From positions 62,001 to 126,000 of the forward strand of contig WLWS01000004.1 in NCBI GenBank assembly GCA_012103475.1: 64,000 bases of DNA, in the 5' to 3' direction. Shown here piece by piece: positions 1 through 7,640 of this stretch. The DNA comes from Gammaproteobacteria bacterium. GTDB taxonomy: Bacteria > Pseudomonadota > Gammaproteobacteria > Eutrophobiales > Eutrophobiaceae. A program made the position numbers and the translations under genes. Position 1 is the first letter of the stretch. Every line of letters begins with the position of its first letter. The notes beneath the pieces are model-generated. The model was given only the letters and a program-made list of their open reading frames with translations, ran no database searches and was not told the origin of the DNA.

Positions 1-820
1 ATGAGTGACATACAAAAAACATTCTGTCGTGGGTATTTGATGACTTGAATCGCTCAATGTATTCGTCTAATACCGCCTGATTCGCTTTCGATTTCACCTG
101 GACAAATGCGGTTTCACCTATGGTGGGATGTATCAAAGACAAATCGATATCTTTCATGCTCCCACCTAAACGCGATATGCGCTGCCAGCCAGTCCGCGCA
201 AAAATCAAATCGACCATTACTTCAAAATCCGCCCAATGCAATCCGTGGATCATGGATACAGCTGCTTTAACCATGGCGTTTTTTGCTTGTTGGACCTGCA
301 TTACGACTGGCTCTTCCTTGGCATTGATACAACGAATGAGGTGATCCGAAGCACGTATACGGCAAATCGTACCCCTGAAGGCCGAGACCTGAGTTAGTCT
401 TGAACTGAGTGTTTGAACGTTAAGCGGCTCTCCATGGATATTTACGTTTCTCCATTTGCCGATTGTTTTACGAGTACGATTGGGGGTATGCGGATCATCG
501 CTTATCCATGTCACTTCAGAATGGGCAAATGCCCACCATAATTGATCATCCGCAATCGTCACCCACAGACATTTCTCGCCCAGGGTATAAAAATCTCGAA
601 CCTCCCGCAGCCCATCCGTCGCCTTATTGGGCTTACGCTCGCCAGAATCAATCAAATATTGGCGAACTGCCTCCCAATCGCTTGAGAGACAGAGCTGGTG
701 AGGCACCAGTCGGTAACCGAAGGGGATTTCATTATGCTCTATTGCCCATCGCGCCCAGGTACCCCCTGCGCCCAATTTGATATAACGCGTTTCTTTAGGA
801 CTGATAGGTAACATATTCAT
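1..820 (-). CDS. Putative Mrr-like restriction endonuclease (3' end beyond window)
   Basis: The minus strand is open from ATG at 820 to the window edge: 273 complete codons, no stop. An in-frame TAG lies just upstream (841-839), so the start is bounded; ATG at 814 is an alternative. The N-terminal part, with YIKLGAGGTW near residues 13-22, resembles no catalytic domain I can name and may recognise DNA. From about residue 195 (ADFEVMVDLIF) the pattern fits a PD-(D/E)xK nuclease of the Mrr_cat kind: hydrophobic helix, GW, LGGSMKDIDL (Asp224/226), then FVQVKSKA with Gln241 and Lys243. It is divergent from a controller-protein gene, with a C-box between them, which supports a restriction role. 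The nuclease assignment is by motif only; a modification-dependent (type IV-like) enzyme is equally possible. Confidence 0.6.
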   Translation of the reverse strand, partial: MNMLPISPKETRYIKLGAGGTWARWAIEHNEIPFGYRLVPHQLCLSSDWEAVRQYLIDSGERKPNKATDGLREVRDFYTLGEKCLWVTIADDQLWWAFAHSEVTWISDDPHTPNRTRKTIGKWRNVNIHGEPLNVQTLSSRLTQVSAFRGTICRIRASDHLIRCINAKEEPVVMQVQQAKNAMVKAAVSMIHGLHWADFEVMVDLIFARTGWQRISRLGGSMKDIDLSLIHPTIGETAFVQVKSKANQAVLDEYIERFKSSNTHDRMFFVCHS

Positions 821-881
821 TATGCGGTTGATATAACGCTACAGATACCCAATCCAGACAAAGAAGTCCAGAACAAAATGA

Positions 882-907
882 AACTTATAGTCTATAGACT
901 TAAAGTC
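882..907 (+). promoter_or_regulatory. C-box: tandem controller-protein operator
   Basis: Two 11-bp near-palindromes are separated by TATA: AACTTATAGTC (882-892) and GACTTAAAGTC (897-907). They match the GACTnnnAGTC boxes known from restriction-modification controller proteins, with one deviation in the first half-site. The operator sits 22 bases upstream of the C-protein ATG and 61 bases from the start of the divergent nuclease gene. The right box falls where a -35 element for a near-leaderless C transcript would lie, which fits autoregulation. Control of the nuclease promoter from the same site is inferred. Confidence 0.75.
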
Positions 908-929
908 TGCAAAATCGTCCCATTCTTAC

Positions 930-1133
930 ATGGATATCCGCAAAAAAGTCGGGAGAAATGTGAAGAAATTCCGGAAAAATGCCGGTTGGTCACAGGAAGA
1001 CCTGGCTTTTGAATGTGATCTCCATCGGACCTATATTAGCGGTGTTGAGCGCGGCGTACGCAATCCCACCGTAGTCATCCTTGACAAAATCGCGTCATCC
1101 TTAGGCGTCCCACCTGCGCAGTTACTCGACTAA
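930..1133 (+). CDS. Restriction-modification controller (C) protein, XRE family
   Basis: This 67-residue protein is a single helix-turn-helix domain. SQEDLAFECDLHRTYIS (residues 21-37) spans the recognition region, followed by GVERGVRNPT, the signature shared by C proteins of type II restriction-modification systems. Such proteins dimerise, bind paired C-boxes and first activate, then repress, their own promoter, delaying the nuclease until DNA is methylated. A canonical C-box lies just upstream. No Shine-Dalgarno sequence precedes the ATG, consistent with the leaderless C-gene transcripts known in some systems. The arrangement is unusual: the candidate nuclease is divergent and the methyltransferase lies downstream after a 190-base leader. 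Another XRE repressor of the island is possible, but the operator match makes that less likely. Confidence 0.85.
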   Translation: MDIRKKVGRNVKKFRKNAGWSQEDLAFECDLHRTYISGVERGVRNPTVVILDKIASSLGVPPAQLLD

Positions 1134-1194
1134 AAATTATTGTTGTATTTTGAAATTTACGTCTCTATGCTGTCGGTGTGTTTCGGCGGCACAA

Positions 1195-1319
1195 TGCGTA
1201 ATTGATTTGTTAGAGTTATTACGCAATAAGTAAAAATAATCAGGAGCGAAAACAACTGACAATTTTGTCAGGGGTTACGTTCCTTTTTTTTTGGACGTAA
1301 CTCCATAATTATTATGGAG
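1195..1319 (+). promoter_or_regulatory. Stacked inverted repeats in the methyltransferase leader, last one covering its RBS
   Basis: Four inverted repeats fill the spacer between the C gene and the methyltransferase gene. They are TGCGTAAT/ATTACGCA (1195-1202 and 1218-1225), CTGACAA/TTGTCAG (1256-1262 and 1265-1271), GTTACGT/ACGTAAC (1274-1280 and 1295-1301, with nine T in the loop) and a perfect 9+1+9 repeat, CTCCATAAT T ATTATGGAG (1301-1319). The last includes most of the Shine-Dalgarno sequence GGAGG (1316-1320), which is only four bases from the ATG at 1325. It could hide the ribosome site as RNA, or be a protein operator as DNA. The first repeat flanks the likely promoter area. Function is inferred. 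Confidence 0.6.
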
Positions 1320-1324
1320 GTTTT

Positions 1325-2713
1325 ATGAAACAGCGTAATTCTTTATCTCACTTGGGTGATTTACAGGTAACGTACTTATCGGTTACCGCACTCAAACCAG
1401 CACCACACAACCCCCGAACGCACAGCCCTAAGCAAGTCCAACAGGTCGCAAACAGTATTCAGTCGTTTGGCTTTACCAACCCCATCCTCATCGATGAAGC
1501 TAACAATGTGATTGCCGGGCATGGGCGATTGGGCGCCGCAAAGATCCTGGGAATGCAGGCTGTGCCCACTATCCAGCTTGAGCACATGACCGACGCGCAA
1601 AAGCGGGAGTACCTAATCGCGGACAACAAACTGGCTGAGAACGCGGGCTGGGACATCTCCCTACTGGCGACGGAACTGGAAACCATCACTGAACTAGATC
1701 TGGACTTCGACATTACGCTGACTGGGTTTGAAACGGCTGAAATTGACGTGCTGGTTGAACAACATCGACAAGCGATAGATGTTACCGATACCTTGCCAGA
1801 TATTGACCCAGACTTGCCTTCAGTCTCCCAGATAGGCGACTTGTGGCAAATCGGCCGCCACCGACTACTGTGTGGTGATGCCACCAAGGATGACACATTC
1901 GAGCATTTGATGGCTGGGAGCCTAGCCCATCAAGTGTTCGTCGATCCTCCGTACAACGTTCCCATTGATGGTCATGTCTGTGGCTCGGGTAGCATTAAGC
2001 ATCGAGAATTCAATATGGCTTCAGGCGAAATGTCCGAGCCGCAATTTATTTCCTTCTTAACCACTGTCTTTACGCATTTAGTGAACTACAGCACCGATGG
2101 CTCAATACATCATGTGTGCATGGACTGGCGTCATATGCACGAAATATTGACGGCGGGGAAGACAGCCTACACGGAACTTAAAAACCTTTGCGTGTGGAAC
2201 AAACACAACGCGGGTATGGGATCACTTTATCGCTCGAAACACGAGCTTGTCTTTGTGTTCAAATCAGGAACACAGCCTCACATCAATAACATTGAGTTGG
2301 GAAAGCACGGGCGATACCGAACCAATGTCTGGGACTACGATGGTGTGAACAGTTTAGATCCCTCTCGCCGCGAAGAACTGATTTTACATCCCACGGTAAA
2401 ACCGGTTGCGATGGTGGCGGACGCGATTCAGGATTGCTCAAAACGGCATCACATCATCCTAGATTGTTTTACTGGCAGTGGCACGACCTTACTCGCGGCA
2501 GAGAAAACAGACCGTTGCGGTTACGGTATGGAAATGGATCCACATTATGTGGACACCACCATAAAGCGATTGCAAGAGCACTTTGCGCTCGAGGCCATCC
2601 ACATTGAAACCGGACTCGATTTCGAGACGCTAAAGCGACAACGACATACATCCAAACCCACCCAAAAACGCCAATCCGGCCAAACGCTAATGGAGAATCC
2701 TGATGCCAGATAA
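1325..2713 (+). CDS. ParB-domain / beta-class DNA methyltransferase fusion
   Basis: A 462-residue DNA methyltransferase. Residues about 12-115 form a ParB/sulfiredoxin-like N-terminal domain with the GHGRLGAA motif (65-72). The catalytic part has DPPY (207-210, motif IV), HPTVKP (355-360) and the AdoMet-binding FTGSGTT (382-388, motif I), in the motif IV-then-I order of beta-class N6-adenine or N4-cytosine enzymes. GRHRLLCGD (177-185) is typical of phage and island methylases with this architecture. The start follows GGAGG closely. It lies downstream of a C protein and overlaps the DUF5681 gene by 11 bases. It probably protects the island's DNA or counters the divergent nuclease. Target sequence and base are unknown. 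Confidence 0.9.
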   Translation: MKQRNSLSHLGDLQVTYLSVTALKPAPHNPRTHSPKQVQQVANSIQSFGFTNPILIDEANNVIAGHGRLGAAKILGMQAVPTIQLEHMTDAQKREYLIADNKLAENAGWDISLLATELETITELDLDFDITLTGFETAEIDVLVEQHRQAIDVTDTLPDIDPDLPSVSQIGDLWQIGRHRLLCGDATKDDTFEHLMAGSLAHQVFVDPPYNVPIDGHVCGSGSIKHREFNMASGEMSEPQFISFLTTVFTHLVNYSTDGSIHHVCMDWRHMHEILTAGKTAYTELKNLCVWNKHNAGMGSLYRSKHELVFVFKSGTQPHINNIELGKHGRYRTNVWDYDGVNSLDPSRREELILHPTVKPVAMVADAIQDCSKRHHIILDCFTGSGTTLLAAEKTDRCGYGMEMDPHYVDTTIKRLQEHFALEAIHIETGLDFETLKRQRHTSKPTQKRQSGQTLMENPDAR

Positions 2714-3125
2714 TAAAGATGATGACGATGGCGACGTTGGGTACAAAAAGCCGCCTAAACGCACGCAATTCAAGCCAGGACAATCTGGCAACAAAAAAGG
2801 TCGACCCAAAAAGCCAGATAAAATCGCATCTCATTTGCAAGAGCTTCTGAATGAAAAAATCTCGGTTCGAGACAGTAATGGGAAAGTAAGCCGAATGACA
2901 AATATGGAAGCCTTCCTTAGAAATCTACAAGCAAAAGCCATGCAGGGCAAACAAAAAGAATTAACAATATTCTATAACGTGCTAAAGCAAACAGGTTACT
3001 TCGATATCCCTGATGACAGCAAACCCCGTGGTGGTGGGGTATTGGTTGTGCCGGCAACCCTGTCAATGGAGGACTGGATAGAAAGGTACGGTAAAAAACC
3101 ACCCGACGATGATGGTGATCAGTGA
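2703..3125 (+). CDS. DUF5681 domain protein
   Basis: A 140-residue basic/acidic protein. An acidic start (DNKDDDDGD) is followed by FKPGQSGNKKGRPKKP near residues 24-39, the hallmark of DUF5681, a family common in prophages and integrated islands next to ParB-type methylases. A helical middle and an acidic C terminus follow. It overlaps the methyltransferase end by 11 bases, so translation is probably coupled. No enzymatic motif is visible. Function is unknown; small-terminase-like or DNA-binding roles have been suggested by context, but nothing here shows them. Confidence 0.8.
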   Translation: MPDNKDDDDGDVGYKKPPKRTQFKPGQSGNKKGRPKKPDKIASHLQELLNEKISVRDSNGKVSRMTNMEAFLRNLQAKAMQGKQKELTIFYNVLKQTGYFDIPDDSKPRGGGVLVVPATLSMEDWIERYGKKPPDDDGDQ

Positions 3126-3198
3126 GTGAAGATATCGACTTTAACTGGACTTCCACGACGAAATGAGCGCTTCTGTGTTCAACACACAGGAGCGCTCT

Positions 3199-3423
3199 AT
3201 GAATGAAAAACATCGTGAACTAGCCCGTCAATCCTTCGTCTTTGCCAACGAATTGTTGGAAACCGCGCTTGAATTGTCTATTGACGGGCAATCCTCGTCA
3301 TTAATTGAAAAAGACGTAACCGACTATGCGCTCACATTGCGTCAATTGGCTGAGAGAGTCGCGATTATCTCCGCCTTTCTAGAGCTCATAGCTGAAGAGA
3401 ACGCACGCATAGCAACAAAGTAA
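3199..3423 (+). CDS. Small helical hypothetical protein
   Basis: I prefer the ATG at 3199 (74 residues) over the in-frame ATG at 3163, because AGGAGCG stands about seven bases before it. The protein looks wholly helical, with no Cys, no signal peptide and no membrane segment. I recognise no family. It lies between the DUF5681 and DUF2924 genes on the same strand and ends 15 bases before the latter, so it probably belongs to the same transcription unit and may work with the recombinase module. Confidence 0.6.
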   Translation: MNEKHRELARQSFVFANELLETALELSIDGQSSSLIEKDVTDYALTLRQLAERVAIISAFLELIAEENARIATK

Positions 3424-3438
3424 AGGAAAATACCCAGA

Positions 3439-3930
3439 ATGCTCGCTTTCCAGTGGCATTCCCCGCCACGGTATGGCCGTATGGACACTATGGATCTCAA
3501 AGCCCTGCCTGAATTAACGGAGGTACTAAGCGCCAATGCTCCTGCGCTACGAGTGATGTACCAGGCCTTCTTCCAACAAGCACCACCGAAGTGGGCGCGC
3601 GCCGACACCCTTCGTGGCAATCTGGCCTGGGCCATCCAAGCCAAGTGTCAGGGTCAATCACCGAAAACGCTGAAACGTAAATTGTTATTAAAAGCGGATA
3701 AACAACAAGGTGCCTCAACTTCACCTGTCCAATACCAACCCGGTACTTGCCTCATCCGTGAATGGCAAGGTGACACCTATGAAGTCACGATATTAGAGAA
3801 AGGTTATCTTTGGCAGGGTAATACTTATCGTAGCTTATCCGCCATATCGCACGCCATCACCGGAACACGATGGTCGGGCCCTCGCTTTTTTGGGCTAAAA
3901 GGTACCGCACAAAATGAAAAAACAGAGTAA
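3439..3930 (+). CDS. DUF2924 protein, recombinase-associated
   Basis: A 163-residue protein of the DUF2924 family. The N-terminal half carries the helical LRGNLAWAIQAK segment. The C-terminal half has LIREWQGDTYEVTILEKG and RSLSAISHAITGTRWSGPRFFGL-type residues around 105-155, which define the family. DUF2924 genes are usually found directly upstream of serine recombinase genes, as here, where its end overlaps the recombinase start by 17 bases. AAAGGAAAA precedes the ATG by about ten bases; ATGs at 3481 and 3490 are alternatives. A role as recombinase accessory or directionality factor is inferred from context only. Confidence 0.85.
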   Translation: MLAFQWHSPPRYGRMDTMDLKALPELTEVLSANAPALRVMYQAFFQQAPPKWARADTLRGNLAWAIQAKCQGQSPKTLKRKLLLKADKQQGASTSPVQYQPGTCLIREWQGDTYEVTILEKGYLWQGNTYRSLSAISHAITGTRWSGPRFFGLKGTAQNEKTE

Positions 3931-5632
3931 GCCGCTAATACGCTGCGCCGTCTACACGCGTAAATCCTCAGAAGAAGGACTTGAGCAAGCTTTTAATTCT
4001 TTGGATGCCCAACGAGAAGCGTGCGAATCCTATATACACAGTCAGCGTCATGAAGGATGGAATACCTTGACCACACCTTACAAGGACGGAGGGTTCTCAG
4101 GCGGAAATATGGACAGACCAGCTCTGGCGAACTTATTAACTGACATCAAATCCGGAAACATTGATGTGATTGTGGTCTACAAGGTAGATAGGTTAAGTCG
4201 CTCACTCGCCGACTTTGTGCGCCTCATCGAATTATTTGATAATCACAATGTCTCGTTTGTCTCTGTCACTCAGCAATTTAATACCTCTTCCTCCATGGGT
4301 CGGTTGACGTTGAATGTCCTATTATCCTTTGCCCAGTTTGAACGCGAAGTCACCAGCGAACGAATTCGCGACAAAATCGCCGCATCCAAACAAAAAGGCA
4401 TGTGGATGGGCGGCAGAGTCCCCATTGGCTACGATGTCTTAGAGAAACTATTGGTCGTGAATGAATCAGAAGCGATCACAGTACGCCACATCTATGATCG
4501 TTATTTAGATCTGGGTTGTGTCAGAAAACTGAAGACAGAGCTGGATGCCGATGGGTATGTCTCTAAGGCCAGGATAGTCAATGACAAAGCATCAGGCGAG
4601 AAACCGTTCTCACGTGGGTCACTCTATGCACTAATAAAGAATCCCATCTATATCGGCAAGACACATCATAAAGGGACGCTTTTTGATGGACAGCATGCCG
4701 GGATTGTTGATCCTTCAATCTGGCAACAAGCGCAAGAACGTATTACACGGAATAAACACCTTAACCAGACGCGAACCCTCGCTAAAGATCCCAGCTTACT
4801 CGCTGGTCTCATTTTTGATGATAAACAACACCCAATGAGTCCGACGCATACTCGTAAACACAATCGACGATATCGTTACTACGTCTCTCAGGCTGCCCTG
4901 CAATTTCAAGAAAATGAAACGGGGAGCGTCATTCGTATTGCCGCACAAGTAATCGAATCGCTCGTCGTCAACACATTGATGACATTGTTAAGTACAGCCG
5001 CCACGCTACTCGATGCCATTCAATTAGATGCCCATTCCGCGAATGATGTGAAGCGATATATAGAGCATGGCAATAAGCTTGCCACCTCCTGGAAAGATCT
5101 GTCCCCTTCTGAGCACATTAATTTACTGAATCAGATTATTCACCGTATCACATTGGGTAATCGGGAGATGTCTATTGTGTTTTCGCGTCGTGGTCTACGG
5201 TCAGTCATAGCACCGGAATTAGAGAGTGGATCAATCGAAGAGCCTTCCCCTAATGAGGATCAATATACTGTCGTAAAGTCGGTCTACTTAAAACGATGTG
5301 GTATTGAAACCAAACTCATTATTGCAGGAGAACCAACCTCTCCGGCTCACCCCGAAACCGTTCAGGCCATACAAAATGCTCTGGCAAAAGCACTCAAATG
5401 GAATGATGCTCTCGTCCATGGTCAAGTGTCTTCGATCAAGGCTATTGCCACGCAAGAAAACGTAACCTCTCAATTTATTACGCGTCGAATAAAATTAGCT
5501 TATCTCTCACCAGATATTATGGAAGCGATCTTTAAAGGTGAGATTCCGCATACCCTATCCATGGGGTTACTTGAAAAATCCATCCCGCTAAATTGGGAAC
5601 ACCAACGCGGAACTTTCGGTTTCGCGTCTTAA
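3914..5632 (+). CDS. Large serine recombinase
   Basis: A 572-residue site-specific recombinase. Residues 8-155 are a resolvase/invertase catalytic domain: AVYTRKSSEEG places the nucleophile at Ser18, with SLDAQREACESYI, YKVDRLSRSLADF and FAQFEREVTSERIRDK following. A recombinase domain (about 165-275, with GYDV and LIKNPIYIGKTHH) comes next. The zinc ribbon usual in this class lacks its cysteines in the LLAGLIFDD region, as in relatives linked to DUF2924. Enzymes of this type integrate and excise mobile elements. It ends 180 bases before tRNA-Ser. No degradation is visible, so the gene looks intact. Its attachment site cannot be told from one end. Confidence 0.92.
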   Translation: MKKQSKPLIRCAVYTRKSSEEGLEQAFNSLDAQREACESYIHSQRHEGWNTLTTPYKDGGFSGGNMDRPALANLLTDIKSGNIDVIVVYKVDRLSRSLADFVRLIELFDNHNVSFVSVTQQFNTSSSMGRLTLNVLLSFAQFEREVTSERIRDKIAASKQKGMWMGGRVPIGYDVLEKLLVVNESEAITVRHIYDRYLDLGCVRKLKTELDADGYVSKARIVNDKASGEKPFSRGSLYALIKNPIYIGKTHHKGTLFDGQHAGIVDPSIWQQAQERITRNKHLNQTRTLAKDPSLLAGLIFDDKQHPMSPTHTRKHNRRYRYYVSQAALQFQENETGSVIRIAAQVIESLVVNTLMTLLSTAATLLDAIQLDAHSANDVKRYIEHGNKLATSWKDLSPSEHINLLNQIIHRITLGNREMSIVFSRRGLRSVIAPELESGSIEEPSPNEDQYTVVKSVYLKRCGIETKLIIAGEPTSPAHPETVQAIQNALAKALKWNDALVHGQVSSIKAIATQENVTSQFITRRIKLAYLSPDIMEAIFKGEIPHTLSMGLLEKSIPLNWEHQRGTFGFAS

Positions 5633-5772
5633 ACAAACCCAAAAAGACAACTGGCGAATAAGCCAATAGAGACTTTCGGGTAAATTCGTTGGAATTTATG
5701 ATACTGGGTTGGCTTTTTAGGTCGCTATACCGCGACGACTATCGCGCAAGAGCGTGAATTGTTTGAAGATTG

Positions 5773-5805
5773 TGGTCTCTGCTCTGAGACTCAGAACAGA
5801 GACCA
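5773..5805. repeat. Inverted repeat between recombinase gene and tRNA-Ser
   Basis: TGGTCTCTGCTCTGAG (5773-5788) is followed, after one base, by its reverse complement with a single mismatch (5790-5805). It starts eight bases beyond the tRNA 3' end, so it may terminate the csrA/tRNA-Ser transcript, but neither strand shows a clean T-run after it. A recombinase binding site or island boundary is an alternative. Confidence 0.5.
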
Positions 5806-5812
5806 GACTGTA

Positions 5813-5903
5813 TGGCGGAGAAAGAGGGATTCGAACCCTCGATACGCGATTAACGTATACTCCCTTAGCAGGGGAGCGCCTTCAGCCACTCGGCCATTTC
5901 TCC
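5813..5903 (-). tRNA. tRNA-Ser(GCT), CCA encoded
   Basis: The 91-nt minus-strand sequence folds as a serine tRNA. It has acceptor stem GGAGAAA/TTTCTCC, discriminator G, encoded CCA (5815-5813), D-arm GCCGAGTGG, anticodon loop CTGCTAA with GCT at 5869-5867, a long variable arm (ACGTTAATCGCGT region) and T-loop GGTTCGAATCC. It reads AGC/AGU codons. Its position next to csrA is conserved in gammaproteobacteria. The 3' end faces the accessory island. Confidence 0.97.
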
Positions 5904-6004
5904 GGATTAGTTTACTGTCTTAAATGAGATTCAATTTATCAGGCCTCATCCCGGCCTTCAGCTGCGATAGATGAGGTCGTGCTTAAGACAAACTGCAGTT
6001 GTTG

Positions 6005-6226
6005 TTAATAATCGCCCGAATTACCTTCTTCAGAATAGTCATCCTGACCCGGTTCACCGGTTTTCTCCTGTTGTATGCGATCATAAATTTCTTCCCTGTG
6101 AACTGCGACTTCTTTTGGCGCATTCACGCCAATTCTTACCTGATTACCACGTATCCCCAGTACAGTGACATTGACCTCATCACCAATCATGAGGGACTCG
6201 CCAACTCTACGTGTTAATATCAACAT
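6005..6226 (-). CDS. csrA: Carbon storage regulator CsrA/RsmA
   Basis: A 73-residue RNA-binding regulator. It has [12 protein letters not shown] at the start, Leu4 and Arg44 (in [10 protein letters not shown]) as the RNA-contact residues, and an acidic tail somewhat longer than the E. coli protein. CsrA dimers bind GGA motifs in leaders and change translation and mRNA decay. AGAGGAG stands seven bases before the ATG. The order alaS-lysC-csrA-tRNA-Ser is the one seen in Pseudomonas and relatives. Confidence 0.97.
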   Translation of the reverse strand: MLILTRRVGESLMIGDEVNVTVLGIRGNQVRIGVNAPKEVAVHREEIYDRIQQEKTGEPGQDDYSEEGNSGDY

Positions 6227-6332
6227 ATTACTTCTCCTCTAATTGTCCCCGGCTACACATCCAGCCTAATTAGAGATCATCCTGGTTATTATTTTTGAAC
6301 AATCTCTTCCTTTAGTCTGCTCCAGGGCCCCC
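6227..6332 (-). promoter_or_regulatory. csrA leader with five GGA motifs
   Basis: The 106 bases between lysC and csrA carry GGA at 6310-6308, 6282-6280, 6262-6260 (in CTGGATGTG, close to the CsrA consensus), 6248-6246 and 6237-6235, the last inside the csrA Shine-Dalgarno sequence. csrA is known to repress its own translation through such sites in E. coli. Here that is an inference from spacing and motif. Confidence 0.4.
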
Positions 6333-7556
6333 TTAATTATCTCCCTGATCCAGACCGAATGCAGAGTGTAACGCTCTTACACCCAATTCTAAATACTTAT
6401 CGTCAACTACAACGGAAATCTTGATTTCAGAGGTCGAAATCATCTGAATATTAATACCCTCCTCGGCCAGCGCGGCAAACATCTGACTGGCGATACCGGC
6501 GTGGGAGCGCATGCCGACGCCGACAACCGAAATCTTGGCGATATTATCGTCGCCTTCGACTCCGCCAGCATTCAGATCTTTCGACGTCAATTCCAGAATA
6601 GACTTGGCTTTATCGTAGTCGTTTCGGTGCACGGTAAAGGTGAAACTGGTGCTATCGTCATCACCGATATTCTGGATGATCATATCCACTTCAATATTCG
6701 CCTCGGCAATCGGCCCGAGAATTTTGGATGCCATACCAGGCGTATCCGGGACACCACGTATCGTCAGTTTCGCTTCGTCCCGGTTATGGGCGATGCCTGC
6801 AATCAGTACTTCTTCCATACTTTCATCCTCAGCGGTGATCAGCGTGCCCGGCCCTTCAACAAAGGAGGACAGCACTCTTAACGAAATATTGTATTTACTG
6901 GCAAATTCAACAGAACGTATCTGCAATACCTTTGAACCCAGGCTCGCCATTTCCAGCATTTCCTCATAGGCAATGCGTTCTATGCGGCGTGCCTTTTCGA
7001 CTATGCGCGGATCGGCGGTATAGACACCATCGACATCGGTATAAATATGACACTCATCTGCTTTCAAGGCAGCTGCCATCGCCACAGCCGTGGTGTCAGT
7101 GCCTCCACGTCCGAGAGTCGTGATATTGCCGTCCTCATCAATTCCCTGAAAACCGGCAATTACCGGAATTCTACCTGCCTCTAATGCCGCATTCACGCGT
7201 TCCGCATCAATTTTCATGATGCGGGCCTTGTTGTGCGAATTATCCGTATGAATAGTAATCTGAGCACCAGTGAAAGACTGAGCGAGACTGCCTTTGGCTT
7301 CGAGCGCCATACTCAACAATGCAATAGTCACCTGTTCTCCTGTCGACAGGAGAACATCAAGTTCACGACCCGCCGCTTTGGGGTCAATGTCGTATGCCAG
7401 ACTGAGGAGGCGATCGGTTTCTCCACCGATGGCGGACAAGACCACAACGACGCTGTGACCAGCATTCCGTGTTGCGATTACTCTCTCCGCGACGGCCTGA
7501 ATACGATCGATATCGCCGACCGAGGTGCCGCCATATTTTTGAACAATGAGTGACAT
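6333..7556 (-). CDS. lysC: Aspartate kinase, monofunctional
   Basis: A 407-residue aspartokinase that phosphorylates aspartate at the first step towards lysine, threonine and methionine. The kinase domain has VQKYGGTSVG at residues 5-14 and GRGGTDTTAVA near 149-159. Two ACT domains occupy about 265-407, the region for feedback control by end products. No homoserine dehydrogenase is fused. It lies between alaS (84 bases away) and csrA on the same strand, the Pseudomonas-type order. The long TTG-to-stop frame on the opposite strand is a shadow. Confidence 0.96.
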   Translation of the reverse strand: MSLIVQKYGGTSVGDIDRIQAVAERVIATRNAGHSVVVVLSAIGGETDRLLSLAYDIDPKAAGRELDVLLSTGEQVTIALLSMALEAKGSLAQSFTGAQITIHTDNSHNKARIMKIDAERVNAALEAGRIPVIAGFQGIDEDGNITTLGRGGTDTTAVAMAAALKADECHIYTDVDGVYTADPRIVEKARRIERIAYEEMLEMASLGSKVLQIRSVEFASKYNISLRVLSSFVEGPGTLITAEDESMEEVLIAGIAHNRDEAKLTIRGVPDTPGMASKILGPIAEANIEVDMIIQNIGDDDSTSFTFTVHRNDYDKAKSILELTSKDLNAGGVEGDDNIAKISVVGVGMRSHAGIASQMFAALAEEGINIQMISTSEIKISVVVDDKYLELGVRALHSAFGLDQGDN

Positions 7557-7640
7557 TTGTCTGTTGAGTATTATTGAAAACGCTAGTGCTGAGTTAAAAA
7601 GCCGGCAATCATAGTCCTTTGATAATAAAAATCAAGTAAA

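Noticed and set aside
120..780. Two plus-strand open frames at 120-344 and 463-780
   Set aside because: They lie opposite the long minus-strand frame 820-1, which is open throughout and has nuclease motifs. They have no similarity or ribosome sites.
5773..5805. Terminal inverted repeat of an insertion sequence
   Set aside because: The two arms are adjacent, no transposase lies between or beside them, and no second copy was seen.
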